NCBI RefSeq assembly: GCF_036347135.1
Contig: NZ_CP108938.1
Coordinates: forward strand, 9,920,001-9,984,000
Direction of reading: 5' to 3'
Source: Streptomyces sp. NBC_00775
GTDB lineage: Bacteria; Actinomycetota; Actinomycetes; Streptomycetales; Streptomycetaceae
DNA length: 64,000 nt
Below the pieces are notes generated by a model. That model worked only from the letters and a program-made list of their open reading frames with translations. It searched no databases and was not told the origin of the DNA. The translations under genes and the position numbers were made by a program. Below, piece by piece: positions 8,245-17,885 of this stretch; the first letter of the stretch is position 1; each line of letters begins with the position of its first letter.

Positions 8245-9863
8245 GCACCGGTGGGAGCGACAGTGCGCGTGAAGGCGTGGGCGGGAGCAGGAGCGTGAGT
8301 GGGGGAATGGGCGGGGGCACGCCTCCGAACGGTTTCTGGGCCCAGGCCGCCGCGGACCCCGAGCGGATCGTCCTTGTCACCCCGGCCGGCGAGGAGTGGA
8401 CCGCGGGACGGCTGCACGCCTCGGCCAACCGGCTCGTCCACGGGCTGCGCGCCGCGGGCCTCGAACGCGGCGACGCCTTCGCGGTCGTGCTGCCCAACGG
8501 CGTCGAGTTCTTCGTCGCCTATCTCGCCGCCTCGCAGGCGGGCTTCTACCTCGTCCCCGTCAACCACCACCTCGTCGGCCCCGAGATCGCCTGGATCGTC
8601 TCCGACTCGGGCGCGAAGGTCCTCATCGCCCACGAACGGTTCGCGGACGCCGCCCGGCACGCCGCCGACGAGGCGAAGCTGCCAGGGGCTCAGAGGTACG
8701 CGGTCGGCGAGGTGGCGGGCTTCAGGCCGTACGTCGAACTCCTCGACGGACAGCCCGAGTCGCCGCCCGCCGAACGCACCCTCGGCTGGGTCATGAACTA
8801 CACCTCGGGCACCACGGGACGCCCGCGCGGCATCCGGCGCCCGCTGCCCGGCAAGCTCCCCGAGGAGTCGTACCTCGGCGGCTTCCTCGGCATCTTCGGC
8901 ATCAAGCCGTTCGACGGCAACGTGCACCTGGTCTGCTCGCCGCTCTACCACACCGCCGTGCTGCAGTTCGCGGGCGCGTCCCTGCACATCGGCCACCGTC
9001 TGGTGCTGATGGACAAGTGGACCCCCGAGGAGATGCTGCGTGTCATCGACACCCACACGTGCACGCACACGCATATGGTCCCGACCCAGTTCCACCGTCT
9101 GCTGGCGCTTCCCGACGAGGTGAAGGCGCGCTATGACGTCTCGTCCATGCGGCACGCCATCCATGGCGCCGCCCCCTGCCCCGACCATGTGAAACGGGCC
9201 ATGATCGAGTGGTGGGGCGACAGTGTCGAGGAGTACTACGCGGCCAGTGAGGGCGGCGGAGCCTTCGCGACCGCCGAGGACTGGCTGAAGAAGCCCGGCA
9301 CGGTCGGCAAGGCGTGGCCCATCAGCGAGCTCGCCGTCTTCGACGACGACGGCACCAGGCTGCCGCCCGGTGAGCTCGGCACCGTGTACATGAAGATGAG
9401 CACCGGCGGATTCTCGTACCACAAGGACGAGACCAAGACGAAGAAGAACCGCATCGGCGACTTCTTCACCGTCGGTGACCTCGGCTATCTCGACGAGGAC
9501 GGCTATCTCTTCCTCCGCGACCGCAAGATCGACATGATCATCTCCGGCGGGGTCAACATCTACCCGGCCGAGATAGAGGCCGCCCTGCTCACCCACCCCG
9601 CCGTCGCCGACGCGGCCGCCTTCGGCATCCCGCACGACGACTGGGGCGAGGAGGTCAAGGCCGTCGTCGAGCCCGCCCCCGGCCATGAGCCGGGGCCGGC
9701 GCTCGCCGCCGAGATCCTCGGCCACTGCGAGCGGCAGCTGGCCGGCTACAAGCGGCCCAAGAGCGTCGACTTCATCGAGGCCATGCCCCGCGATCCCAAC
9801 GGAAAGCTCTACAAGCGGAGGCTGCGGGATCCCTACTGGGAGGGCCGCACCCGGGCGGTGTGA
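8241..9863 (+). CDS. Acyl-CoA synthetase (AMP-forming)
   Basis: 540 residues, adenylate-forming ANL superfamily. AMP-binding signature YTSGTTGRPRGIRRP, mid-domain YAASEGGG, hinge DRKIDMIISGGVNIYPAEIE, and C-terminal PNGKLYKRRL holding the catalytic lysine. It should activate a carboxylic acid to its CoA thioester via the acyl-adenylate. The first 25 residues are Gly/Ser-rich and unrelated to the family. The GTG at 8241 overlaps the previous stop and is preceded by GGAAGGA at a good distance; an internal ATG at 8307 is the fallback. It is cotranscribed with the flavoprotein gene. Confidence 0.88.
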   Translation: MSTGGSDSAREGVGGSRSVSGGMGGGTPPNGFWAQAAADPERIVLVTPAGEEWTAGRLHASANRLVHGLRAAGLERGDAFAVVLPNGVEFFVAYLAASQAGFYLVPVNHHLVGPEIAWIVSDSGAKVLIAHERFADAARHAADEAKLPGAQRYAVGEVAGFRPYVELLDGQPESPPAERTLGWVMNYTSGTTGRPRGIRRPLPGKLPEESYLGGFLGIFGIKPFDGNVHLVCSPLYHTAVLQFAGASLHIGHRLVLMDKWTPEEMLRVIDTHTCTHTHMVPTQFHRLLALPDEVKARYDVSSMRHAIHGAAPCPDHVKRAMIEWWGDSVEEYYAASEGGGAFATAEDWLKKPGTVGKAWPISELAVFDDDGTRLPPGELGTVYMKMSTGGFSYHKDETKTKKNRIGDFFTVGDLGYLDEDGYLFLRDRKIDMIISGGVNIYPAEIEAALLTHPAVADAAAFGIPHDDWGEEVKAVVEPAPGHEPGPALAAEILGHCERQLAGYKRPKSVDFIEAMPRDPNGKLYKRRLRDPYWEGRTRAV

Positions 9864-9910
9864 CGCAGGTCACATTCGTGACCTGTCACGCGGAGCCGCA
9901 CTCGCCCGTC
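9860..9910 (+). promoter_or_regulatory. ECF41-type promoter plus paired GTGAC/GTCAC inverted repeats
   Basis: TGTCACG (9884-9890) and CGTC (9907-9910) are separated by 16 bp, matching the known ECF41 promoter form (TGTCACA, about 16 bp, CGTC). Just upstream are two short palindromes, GTGAC-N4-GTCAC (9860-9873) and GTGAC-N2-GTCAC (9878-9889); the second supplies the -35. This is consistent with autoregulation of the epimerase-sigma pair downstream. Confidence 0.65.
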
Positions 9911-9923
9911 CTGATGCCGAAAC

Positions 9924-9958
9924 GCCCCCGGGAACCGATCACCGGACCGCCCGGGGGC
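9924..9958 (+). promoter_or_regulatory. GC-rich hairpin in the leader before the epimerase gene
   Basis: GCCCCCGGG (9924-9932) pairs perfectly with CCCGGGGGC (9950-9958) across a 17-nt loop, 23 nt before the ATG at 9982. It may terminate readthrough from the acyl-CoA synthetase gene. If transcription begins at the ECF41 promoter, however, it lies inside the 5' leader and could affect translation. Confidence 0.45.
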
Positions 9959-9981
9959 CCGACATCAGGAGTGGGATTCTC

Positions 9982-10902
9982 ATGCGTGTACTCGTCGCCG
10001 GAGCCACCGGAGTCATCGGGCGGGCGCTCGTTCCGCTGCTCAGCTCGGTGGGACATGACGTAGTGGCACTGTCGCGCACGGCGGTCGAGGGCAGCGTCGT
10101 GGCCGACGCCCTCGACCGTTCCGCGCTGCACCGGGCCGTACGCGAAGCGGCCCCCGACGCGGTGGTCAACATGCTCACCGCCATCCCGGCCCAGATCGAC
10201 CCGCGCCACCTGGCCCGCGACTTCGCCCTCACCAACCGGCTGCGCACCGAGGGCACCCGCAATCTGTACGAGGCCGCGCACGACGCCGGGGTCAAGAAGA
10301 TCGTCGCCCAGGGACTCGCGTACGCCTACGACCCGGCCGGCCAGGGCGCGGCCGACGAGGACGCCCCGTTGTGGCAGCGTCCGCCGAAGCAGTTCGTGCC
10401 GGTGCTCGAAGCCCTGAAGGAGCTGGAGCTGCGCACCGCCGACGCGGGCGGCACGGTCCTGCGCTTCGGGCACCTGTACGGGCCCGGCACGATCTACGCC
10501 AAGGACGGCTCCTTCGTGGACCAGGTCGCCGGGGGGAAGGTGCCGCTGGTCGGCGGCGGGAACTCGGTCTTCTCCTTCACACACGCCCATGACGCGGCCA
10601 CCGCGGTGATCGCCGCACTCGACAAGCCCGCGAGCGGCCCGCTGAACATCGTCGACGACCACCCGGCGCCGCTGCACGAGTGGCTGCCCGAGCTGGCCCG
10701 GATGCTCGGCGCCCCGGCGCCCAAGAAGGCACCCGCGGCGCTCGCCCGGCTCGCGGTCGGCGGCTGGGGAGTGGCGTTCATGAACGGGCTGCGCGGCGCC
10801 GACAACGCGCGCGCCGTGCTCACCCTCGACTGGCGGCCCCGGTACGCCTCCTGGCGCGCGGGGTTCGCGGCCGAGTTGAATGGCGCGACAGCCGCACGCT
10901 GA
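9982..10902 (+). CDS. NAD(P)-dependent epimerase/dehydratase (ECF41-associated)
   Basis: 306 residues, short-chain (extended SDR) fold. N-terminal nucleotide-binding VLVAGATGVIGRALVPLL, an NxLTAIPAQ stretch, and a catalytic-region Tyr in GLAYAYDP; the canonical YxxxK is not obvious. Later RFGHLYGPGT and DWRPRYASWRAGF are typical of the family. Epimerases, oxidoreductases and carboxymuconolactone decarboxylases are the conserved gene partners of ECF41 sigma factors, and one lies directly downstream here, so this is its expected target. The ATG at 9982 starts the homology; AGGAGTGGG precedes it. The substrate is unknown. Confidence 0.85.
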   Translation: MRVLVAGATGVIGRALVPLLSSVGHDVVALSRTAVEGSVVADALDRSALHRAVREAAPDAVVNMLTAIPAQIDPRHLARDFALTNRLRTEGTRNLYEAAHDAGVKKIVAQGLAYAYDPAGQGAADEDAPLWQRPPKQFVPVLEALKELELRTADAGGTVLRFGHLYGPGTIYAKDGSFVDQVAGGKVPLVGGGNSVFSFTHAHDAATAVIAALDKPASGPLNIVDDHPAPLHEWLPELARMLGAPAPKKAPAALARLAVGGWGVAFMNGLRGADNARAVLTLDWRPRYASWRAGFAAELNGATAAR

Positions 10903-10943
10903 ACCGCTGGGAGCGGGCCGTGCGCCGCCTCGCAAAGAGCCGG

Positions 10944-11843
10944 ATGCACGCCGAACCGCAGGAAAGGACTGAGGAGTTGGAGACTCCGAAGCAGGCGACC
11001 GAGCAGTTCGAGGCCTACCGCCCCTTGCTGCTCGGCCTCGCCTACCGGCTGCTCGGCAGCATGTGGGACGCCGAGGACGTCGTCCAGGACGCCTATCTCC
11101 GCTGGACGAACACCGACCGGGCGGACATCCGCGAACCGCGCGCCTTCCTCATCACGATCGTCTCCCGGCTCGCCCTCGACCAGCTGCGCTCGGCCCGCGT
11201 CACCCGCGAGGCGTACACCGGGCCGTGGCTCCCCGAGCCCGTCGCGACGGCGGCGCTCGGCCCGCTGGACACGGCCGAGCTGCGCGACACCGTGGCCTAC
11301 GCGACCATCCATCTGATGGAGCGTCTGTCGCCGCCGGAGCGAGCGGTGTTCGTCCTGCGGGAGGCCTTCGACCTGCCGTACGACGAGATCGCGCGCATCC
11401 TGGACACGACCTCCTCGAACTGCCGCCAGATGCACAGCCGGGCGGGCCGCCGGGTCACCTCGGGACGCGACAAGTTCGCGCTCGCCGAGGACGACCACGC
11501 CAAACTGCTCGCACGTTTCCTGGAGGCCGCGCAGAGCGGCGACCTCACGGGTCTGACCGAACTGCTGACCGAGGACGTGGTCGCCTGGAACGACGGCGGC
11601 GGCAAGGTCAGGGCGGCGCTGCGCCCGATCGAGGGCCGCGCGCGTGTGGTCGCGTTCATCGCGGGTCTGGTCACCCGCTATCCGTTCGGCGACGCCCGCG
11701 TCGTCACGGCGAACGGGCTGCCCGCCCTGGCACTCACCGTCGACGGCATCGAGCAGGTCGTCACCATCTCCGTGCACGAGGGACGCATCGACGGGGTCTA
11801 CGCGGTCCTCAACCCCGACAAGCTGGGCCACATGGAGCTGTGA
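10944..11843 (+). CDS. ECF41-family RNA polymerase sigma factor with fused SnoaL-like domain
   Basis: 299 residues. Sigma region 2 (about 25-85, VVQDAYLRW) and region 4 (about 125-180, LSPPERAVFVLREAF) are followed by a C-terminal SnoaL-like domain. The three hallmarks of ECF41 are all present: WLPEP in the linker (95-99), DGGGKV (217-222) and NPDKL (290-294). In this group the fused domain replaces an anti-sigma factor, and the sigma recognises TGTCACA/CGTC promoters; a match lies upstream of the neighbouring epimerase gene. The start is uncertain: the ATG at 10944 has a weak ribosome site, while a TTG at 10977 is preceded by GGAAAGGACTGAGGAG. Confidence 0.92.
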   Translation: MHAEPQERTEELETPKQATEQFEAYRPLLLGLAYRLLGSMWDAEDVVQDAYLRWTNTDRADIREPRAFLITIVSRLALDQLRSARVTREAYTGPWLPEPVATAALGPLDTAELRDTVAYATIHLMERLSPPERAVFVLREAFDLPYDEIARILDTTSSNCRQMHSRAGRRVTSGRDKFALAEDDHAKLLARFLEAAQSGDLTGLTELLTEDVVAWNDGGGKVRAALRPIEGRARVVAFIAGLVTRYPFGDARVVTANGLPALALTVDGIEQVVTISVHEGRIDGVYAVLNPDKLGHMEL

Positions 11844-11867
11844 CGCGCGGGGCGCCGGCCCGCGGCA

Positions 11868-11901
11868 CTGTGGTCCCGCCCCATAGAGGACGGGACCACA
11901 G
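11868..11901. terminator. Bidirectional terminator between the ECF41 gene and the acylase gene
   Basis: CTGTGGTCCCG (11868-11878) pairs perfectly with CGGGACCACAG (11891-11901) over a 12-nt loop, between two convergent genes. Confidence 0.8.
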
Positions 11902-11909
11902 CACTGTTG

Positions 11910-14342
11910 TCAGCGGTGGTCGCTCACCCGCACCACCCGCAACCCCGGCGACGACAGGATGTCCTTCTCGCAGAAGCGCGAGGTGACCCACTTCTCACCC
12001 GAGAACAGCCGCGTCTGGTCGCTGTAGTGCGGCGAGTTCGGATTCGACGACTGGGAGTACGTCAGCAGCGTGCGGGCGACCGGGCAGCGGCTCCCGTCCC
12101 AGCCGACGGCCTGGATGTACGAGGACCCGGTGGTGACCTCGGTGTATCCGCCGGCCGCCGGATTCCACACCGGCTCGACCTTGTTCCACACGCCGAGCGA
12201 CTCCGTGCCGCCCGGCACGGGGATGCGCTGTCCGTCGCGTACGACGAACTGGTTCGCGCCGAGCTTCGCGTCCAGCGCGATGCCCGCCGTACGCAGCTCC
12301 GTCACCGTGTCGGCGAGGGCCGTGGTGAAGCCCGGCGCCTCGGTGTTGAGCGTGTTCGGGGTACGGACCGGGTCCGCCGCCGAGAACGGCACCTTCCAGA
12401 GCTGCGCGGCCGGGACCGCGACCGCCAGCTTCCGCCAGAACCGGTCGAAGAGCAGCGCGCCCCGGCTGCCGGTGTTCATGGAGTGGTCCCACGCCCCCAG
12501 CACACCGCAGGCCTCGGACACGTCAACAGCCTTGCCGTCACTGCCTGTCGCCGTGCCACCCGGCAGCGCGGCACACGCGCGCGCCGCGTCGTCCGCGACG
12601 AGATCACCCGCGGGCACCCGGTTCGCGAACTGCTGCGCCTGAAGATCCCGAACGCTCAGCCGGCCCTTGGCGGCCATCGCCGCCACGTCCTCGGCCGCCC
12701 CGCGCGTACGCATCGTGCGCTGGGTGCCGATCGTGCCGAAGATCCGCTCGTACCCGGTCAGCGGCCGGTCCGTATTGGCCAGCCAGGCACTGTCGTTGGA
12801 GTTCTCCGCGTACGGCGCGTCCTTGAGCACCGGCATCTTCGCGGGCCCGAAGATCCCCGGCTGTACGGCGTCGGGGTCGCTGCCCAGCGCGCAGTCCCCG
12901 CGCGAGCCGTCGAGGATCGCGACACCGGCCGACGGATAGGTGACCTTGCCGAGCGGCGTCGAGCAGCGCTGCGCCAACTCGTCGGTGATGCGCGGCAGTA
13001 CCTGCGACTGCGTGAACAGCGAGTGCCCGCCCGAGTCGGCGGCGATCGTGTTCACCCAGGGCAGCCCCTGGGTGCGCTGGAGGGCCGTGAGGACATCGGC
13101 CGTGCTCCGGGCCTTGCTGAAGCCGAGCGCGGTGTCGGAGGCGCGGAGATTGGCCGCGTTCGGGTCGTTGAGCGCGTAGGCCGTCGTCGACGTCCAGGGG
13201 AGCGGCAGTTGCGCGCCGAGCGAGGTGACGACCGGGCCGTACCGGGTCCACCACTGGGTGCGCGTGACCGGCGTGCCGTCCAACACGTCGACGGTGACGG
13301 TCCGCTTCGTCATCCGCTCCGGCTTGCCGTCCACCAGATACGTCGTCGGATCGGCCGGATCGAGCGTCAGCTGATGGAGGTTGAGCGTGATGCCCGTCGC
13401 GACGGTATGGCTCCACGCCACATGCGCGGTGTGCCCGATGGACACCGTCGCCGAGCCGAGCAGCGCGCCGCCCTCGACGTTCAGCTCGCCGGGGATCGTC
13501 TGCTGCATCTGCCAGAAGCGGCGGCCGCCCTGCCAGGGATAGTGCGGATTGCCGAGCAGCAGACCGCGGCCGTTCGCCGTCGTGGCGCCGCTGAAGGCGA
13601 CCGCGTTGGACCCCATGTCGGCGGTGTCGAAGAGCTCCCGCGCGGCTTCGGCGGTGCTCTTCGCGTCAAGGGTGGCGGCGCTCGACCCGGCGGGCGTACT
13701 CGTCACGGTGGACGTCGTCGTCGGCGGCTGGGCTGCCGTGATGCCCTCGACCCCGCGCCCCTGGCCGCCGAGGACGGCCAGCGCGAAGTTGCGCGCGGCC
13801 ACGTCCACGGGAGTCACCGGGCGGACCCAGTCGGCGCCCTGGCAGGCCGGGTCGGTGATCCGGTTCTGGGCGAGCCAGGCGTTGTAGCCGGCCGCCCAGC
13901 CGCGCATCAGGTCCTTGACGTCGCGGCCCGGCCCGAGCGGCGCGGGCTCGGCGAGTAGCTTCTCCACCGTGCCCGTCTCCCGCACACCGCGGAAGTACAG
14001 GTCGCTGGAGAGGTTCTTGGTCGCCGAGGACAGCGAACCGTCGGGCGCCGCGTCGGGCCCGAAGAAGCGGGACCGCTCGCCGCGCACGGTCACGAAGCCG
14101 TCGGCCAGGGTGCACACCTGGTCGGCGGCCTGCGCCCAGCCGGTGCCGAAGCCCAGGTTGGCGTAGTCCTTCGCGACGATGTGCGGTATGCCGTACTCGG
14201 TGTAGCGGATCACGGCCGACAGGCCGCCGTGCGAGGGATGTTCCTGACGGTCTTGTTGCTGGGCCGCGGCCGCGGGCAGTGCGGTCGTGGCGGTGAGCAG
14301 GGCGACGGCCGTGATGACGAGCCGTCTCAGGCGGGTGCGCAT
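11910..14342 (-). CDS. Secreted penicillin acylase family protein (Ntn hydrolase)
   Basis: 810 residues. A cleavable signal peptide is evident at residues 1-27 (RLRRLVITAVALLTATTALPAAAA). This is the precursor layout of penicillin/cephalosporin/AHL acylases: an N-terminal alpha chain and linker, then an autocatalytic site before Ser245 in MGSNAVAFSG, which becomes the beta-chain N-terminal nucleophile. GNPHYPW follows, as in family members. The likely reaction is amide hydrolysis of N-acyl substrates such as acyl-homoserine lactones, beta-lactams or acyl peptides; sequence alone cannot choose. The ATG at 14342 has GGGAGG just upstream. The gene stands alone, convergent with the sigma factor gene. 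Confidence 0.9.
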   Translation of the reverse strand: MRTRLRRLVITAVALLTATTALPAAAAQQQDRQEHPSHGGLSAVIRYTEYGIPHIVAKDYANLGFGTGWAQAADQVCTLADGFVTVRGERSRFFGPDAAPDGSLSSATKNLSSDLYFRGVRETGTVEKLLAEPAPLGPGRDVKDLMRGWAAGYNAWLAQNRITDPACQGADWVRPVTPVDVAARNFALAVLGGQGRGVEGITAAQPPTTTSTVTSTPAGSSAATLDAKSTAEAARELFDTADMGSNAVAFSGATTANGRGLLLGNPHYPWQGGRRFWQMQQTIPGELNVEGGALLGSATVSIGHTAHVAWSHTVATGITLNLHQLTLDPADPTTYLVDGKPERMTKRTVTVDVLDGTPVTRTQWWTRYGPVVTSLGAQLPLPWTSTTAYALNDPNAANLRASDTALGFSKARSTADVLTALQRTQGLPWVNTIAADSGGHSLFTQSQVLPRITDELAQRCSTPLGKVTYPSAGVAILDGSRGDCALGSDPDAVQPGIFGPAKMPVLKDAPYAENSNDSAWLANTDRPLTGYERIFGTIGTQRTMRTRGAAEDVAAMAAKGRLSVRDLQAQQFANRVPAGDLVADDAARACAALPGGTATGSDGKAVDVSEACGVLGAWDHSMNTGSRGALLFDRFWRKLAVAVPAAQLWKVPFSAADPVRTPNTLNTEAPGFTTALADTVTELRTAGIALDAKLGANQFVVRDGQRIPVPGGTESLGVWNKVEPVWNPAAGGYTEVTTGSSYIQAVGWDGSRCPVARTLLTYSQSSNPNSPHYSDQTRLFSGEKWVTSRFCEKDILSSPGLRVVRVSDHR

Positions 14343-14472
14343 CGTGCCTCCCAACGTCATTGAGGGAAGGGGCGGTTGAGCGTACCAACGGGTATGTGCG
14401 GTGTTGGCGTATCTGTTCGACCTCCGTGCGTTGACTTGACCTCCCTGAGACGCGGACCGAGGATCATGTGTC

Positions 14473-15969
14473 ATGACGCCTGGACACGGCAGCACGGTGG
14501 ACGGGGTGCTGCGGCGCAGCGCCCGGCGCACCCCGGCGCGCGTCGCGGTCGACTACCGCGAGCGCTCCTGGACCTACGCGGAACTCGACGAGGCCGTCTC
14601 CCGCGCGGCGAGCGTCCTCCTCGACCAGGGGCTCGCGCCGGGCGACCGGGTCGGTGCCTACGGCCACAACTCGGACGCATACCTGATCGGCTTCCTCGCC
14701 TGCGCCCGCGCGGGGCTCGTGCACGTGCCGGTCAACCAGAACCTCACCGGCGACGACCTCGCGTACATCGTCGGCCAGTCCGGGAGCGCGCTGGTCCTGG
14801 CCGACCCGGACCTCGCCGGGCAACTCCCGGACGGCGTACGGACCTTGCCGCTGCGCGACGCCGACGACTCGCTGCTCGCGCGGCTGGACACGGCACCCGC
14901 GTACGAGGGTGCCGAGCCGCGCGGCGACACCCTCGTGCAGTTGCTCTACACCTCCGGGACCACCGCCCTGCCCAAGGGCGCGATGATGACGCACCGCGCC
15001 CTGGTGCACGAGTACCTGAGCGCGATCACCGCCCTCGACCTGAGCGCGGGGGACCGGCCGGTGCACTCGCTGCCGCTCTACCACTCGGCGCAGATGCATG
15101 TGTTCCTGCTGCCGTATCTCGCGATCGGCGCGTCGAACGTCATCCTCGACTCGCCCGACGCCGATCAGCTCTTCGACCTGATCGAGACCGGCCGCGCGGA
15201 CAGCCTGTTCGCCCCGCCCACCGTGTGGATCGGCCTGTCGAACCGCCCCGACTTCGCGACCCGGGACCTCAGCGGGCTGCGCAAGGCCTACTACGGGGCG
15301 TCGATCATGCCGGTCCCCGTCCTGGAACGGCTGCGCGAGCGGCTGCCGAAGCTGGCCTTCTACAACTGCTTCGGTCAGAGCGAGATCGGCCCCCTGGCCA
15401 CCGTCCTCGGCCCCGACGAGCACAAGGGCCGGATGGACTCCTGCGGCCGCCCGGTCCTCTTCGTCGACGCGCGCGTGGTCGACGAGAACGGCAAGGACGT
15501 ACCCGACGGAACACCGGGTGAAGTCGTCTACCGTTCACCGCAGTTGTGCGAAGGGTACTGGGACAAGCCGGAGGAGACCGCCGAGGCCTTCCGCGACGGC
15601 TGGTTCCACTCGGGCGACCTCGCCGTGCGGGACGCCCACGGATACTTCACCGTCGTCGACCGGGTGAAGGACGTCATCAACTCCGGTGGCGTACTGGTCG
15701 CTTCACGCCAGGTCGAGGACGCCCTCTACACGCACGAACAGGTCGCGGAGGTGGCGGTGATCGGCCTCCCCGACGAGCGCTGGATCGAGGCCGTCACCGC
15801 CGTAGTCGTCCCCCGCGGCGAGGTGACCGAATCCGAACTCCTCGCCCACGCCCGCGAGAAGCTCGCCCACTTCAAGGCCCCCAAACGAATCCTGTTCGTG
15901 GACGAACTGCCCCGCAACGCCAGCGGGAAGATCCTCAAACGGGAGCTGCGGGACCGGTTCAGCCAGTGA
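14473..15969 (+). CDS. Acyl-CoA synthetase (long-chain FadD-like)
   Basis: 498 residues, ANL superfamily. AMP-binding motif LLYTSGTTALPKGAMMTHRA, FGQSEIGP in the core, hinge DRVKDVINSGGVLVASRQVE, and C-terminal NASGKILKRELRD with the catalytic Lys. It begins directly with the VDGVLRRSARRTPARVAVDY segment typical of fatty-acid CoA ligases. It is distinct from the ligases at 8241 and 29869 and lacks their upstream 17-bp palindrome, so it is probably controlled separately. It is divergent from the acylase gene with a 130-bp gap. The substrate is unknown. Confidence 0.88.
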   Translation: MTPGHGSTVDGVLRRSARRTPARVAVDYRERSWTYAELDEAVSRAASVLLDQGLAPGDRVGAYGHNSDAYLIGFLACARAGLVHVPVNQNLTGDDLAYIVGQSGSALVLADPDLAGQLPDGVRTLPLRDADDSLLARLDTAPAYEGAEPRGDTLVQLLYTSGTTALPKGAMMTHRALVHEYLSAITALDLSAGDRPVHSLPLYHSAQMHVFLLPYLAIGASNVILDSPDADQLFDLIETGRADSLFAPPTVWIGLSNRPDFATRDLSGLRKAYYGASIMPVPVLERLRERLPKLAFYNCFGQSEIGPLATVLGPDEHKGRMDSCGRPVLFVDARVVDENGKDVPDGTPGEVVYRSPQLCEGYWDKPEETAEAFRDGWFHSGDLAVRDAHGYFTVVDRVKDVINSGGVLVASRQVEDALYTHEQVAEVAVIGLPDERWIEAVTAVVVPRGEVTESELLAHAREKLAHFKAPKRILFVDELPRNASGKILKRELRDRFSQ

Positions 15970-16002
15970 CCGACCCGCAGCCGTACGCCGCATAATGGGT
16001 CG

Positions 16003-16461
16003 GTGGATCTTCGACCGGAGCTGTTGCCCCCACCCGTCACGGAGGTTCGCCTGCGGGCGCTCGCTGACGAGATCGAGCGGATCGAGACTCTCGTGTTCGG
16101 CGATGGTGCGGCGGAAGCGGACGAGGCGATCACCGCGTTCAACAACGCGACCGGTCACACGTATGACTCAGCCGATTTCACCGGATACGCCGGATGGCGT
16201 GACCTGGAGGATTTCACGCTGGAGGCCGCCCGGCCGGCGTACCCGAGGGTGCCCGACGTCGCGCGCGAGGAACTCGTCGAGATCGTGCGCAGGATTCTGG
16301 ACGGAGACCCGGAGGACGAGTTCTACCTGCGGGTACTGGAAGCCAACGTCACGAACCCACGAGCCTCCGACCTGATCCACCATCCGCCGGCCGGCCTTGA
16401 GGATGCCTCGCCCGAGCGGATCGTGGACGAGATCTTGGCCTATCGCCCGATCGCTCTCTGA
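16003..16461 (+). CDS. Unrecognised 152-residue acidic protein
   Basis: I do not recognise the family. The protein is acidic, soluble and apparently helical (ADEIERIETLVFGDGAAEADEAI), with a conserved-looking tail of NPRASDLIHHPPAGLEDASP then RIVDEILAYRP. Small acidic proteins of this kind sometimes act as immunity proteins, but no toxin gene is adjacent. A CATAAT hexamer at 15991-15996 ends 6 nt before the GTG at 16003, so the mRNA may be leaderless. It begins 33 bp after the acyl-CoA synthetase stop. Confidence 0.6.
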   Translation: MDLRPELLPPPVTEVRLRALADEIERIETLVFGDGAAEADEAITAFNNATGHTYDSADFTGYAGWRDLEDFTLEAARPAYPRVPDVAREELVEIVRRILDGDPEDEFYLRVLEANVTNPRASDLIHHPPAGLEDASPERIVDEILAYRPIAL

Positions 16462-16485
16462 CGGTGCCGGCAGCCGGGCCACCGG

Positions 16486-17829
16486 CTAGCGCACCAGGCA
16501 GGGCCGCTTCGCGTCGAACTCCCAGTCGGGGACGAGGTACCGCATCCCGATCGCGTCGTCGCGCGCGTCCAGCGCCTTCTGCTGGTAGAGCTCGTGGGCC
16601 GTGAGGAGGCGGTCCATGTCGAGCTGGATGCCCAGGCCGGGGGCGTCGGGGACGGCGATCTCGCCGTCGACGATGCGGGGCGGGGCGGTGGTGAGGCGTT
16701 CCAGGCCCTCCTGCCAGATCCAGTGGGTGTCCAGGGCGTTGTACGCGCCCGGGGCCGCGGCTCCGCAGTGGGTCACCATGGCCAGTGAGATGTCGAAGTG
16801 GTTGTTCGAGTGGCAGCCCCAGGTCAGGCCCATCGCGTTGCACAGCTGGGCCACCCGCACCGAGCCCTGCATCGTCCAGAAGTGCGGGTCGGCCAGCGGG
16901 ATGGAGACTGACTGCAGGGCCAGCGCGTGGGTCAGTTGCCGCCAGTCGGTGGCGATCATGTTGGTCGCGGTCGGCAGGCCCGTGGCGCGGCGGAACTCGG
17001 CCAGGATCTCGCGCCCGGAGTAGCCGCCCTCGGCCCCGCAGGGGTCCTCGGCGTAGGCGAGCGTACCCACCAGGGGCTCGCACAGCTCGATCGCCTCGCG
17101 CAGCGACCACGCGCCGTTCGGGTCGAGGGTGATCCGCGCCTCGGGGAAACGGTCCTTGAGCGCGCGGACGGCCTTCACCTCCTCGGCACCTGCCAGGACA
17201 CCGCCCTTGAGCTTGAAGTCCCTGAAGCCGTACAGGTCGTAGGCCGCCTCGGCCTGCCGGACGATGGCCTCCGGCGTGAGGGCCTCCTCGTGCCGGATCC
17301 GGTACCAGTCGACGGCGGAGTCGGGTTCGCGGACGTACTCCAGGTCCGTGCGATCAGGGTCACCGACGTAGAAGAGATAGCCCAGCACCCGTACGGATTC
17401 CCGCTGTTGTCCGTCACCGAGCAGCGCCGCGACCGGCACGTCCAGGTGCTGCCCCAGCAGGTCGAGGAGCGCCGACTCGACCGCGGTCACCGCGTGGACG
17501 GTCGTACGCAGGTCGAAGGTCTGGGCGCCGCGCCCGCCGGCGTCGCGGTCGGCGAAGCGGTCCCCGATCTCGTGCAGGACACGCTTGTAGTCGCCCACCC
17601 TCGCGCCGACGACCAGCGACTCTGCGTCCCGCAGAGTCCGGGTGATCTTCTCCCCGCCGGGGACCTCGCCGAGACCGGTACGGCCCTCGGAGTCCTTGAG
17701 GACGAGGACGTTGCGGGTGAAGTAGGGGCCGTGCGCGCCGGAGAGGTTCAGCTCCATGCAGTCCCGGCCGGCGACGGGGTAGACGGAGAACTCGGTGACG
17801 GTCGGCTGCTTGTTCATGCTCGTACTCAT
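16486..17829 (-). CDS. gudD: Glucarate dehydratase
   Basis: 447 residues, enolase superfamily. It dehydrates D-glucarate to 5-dehydro-4-deoxy-D-glucarate. Key residues align with the E. coli enzyme at an offset of one: KLK motif (Lys206, Lys208), metal ligands Asp236 in DPNG and Glu267 in CGAEGGY, Asn290 in TNMIATDW, and His340 in GCHSNNHFD. Last gene of a minus-strand operon after the permease (56-bp gap). Three in-frame ATGs are clustered at 17847, 17829 and 17817; 17829 was chosen because AGGAAG precedes it at 6 nt. Cytoplasmic. Confidence 0.93.
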   Translation of the reverse strand: MSTSMNKQPTVTEFSVYPVAGRDCMELNLSGAHGPYFTRNVLVLKDSEGRTGLGEVPGGEKITRTLRDAESLVVGARVGDYKRVLHEIGDRFADRDAGGRGAQTFDLRTTVHAVTAVESALLDLLGQHLDVPVAALLGDGQQRESVRVLGYLFYVGDPDRTDLEYVREPDSAVDWYRIRHEEALTPEAIVRQAEAAYDLYGFRDFKLKGGVLAGAEEVKAVRALKDRFPEARITLDPNGAWSLREAIELCEPLVGTLAYAEDPCGAEGGYSGREILAEFRRATGLPTATNMIATDWRQLTHALALQSVSIPLADPHFWTMQGSVRVAQLCNAMGLTWGCHSNNHFDISLAMVTHCGAAAPGAYNALDTHWIWQEGLERLTTAPPRIVDGEIAVPDAPGLGIQLDMDRLLTAHELYQQKALDARDDAIGMRYLVPDWEFDAKRPCLVR

Positions 17830-17885
17830 ACTCGTCTTCCTGCTCATCAAAGTTCTTGTGTACGGGGGTGTCGCGGGGGCGGTGT

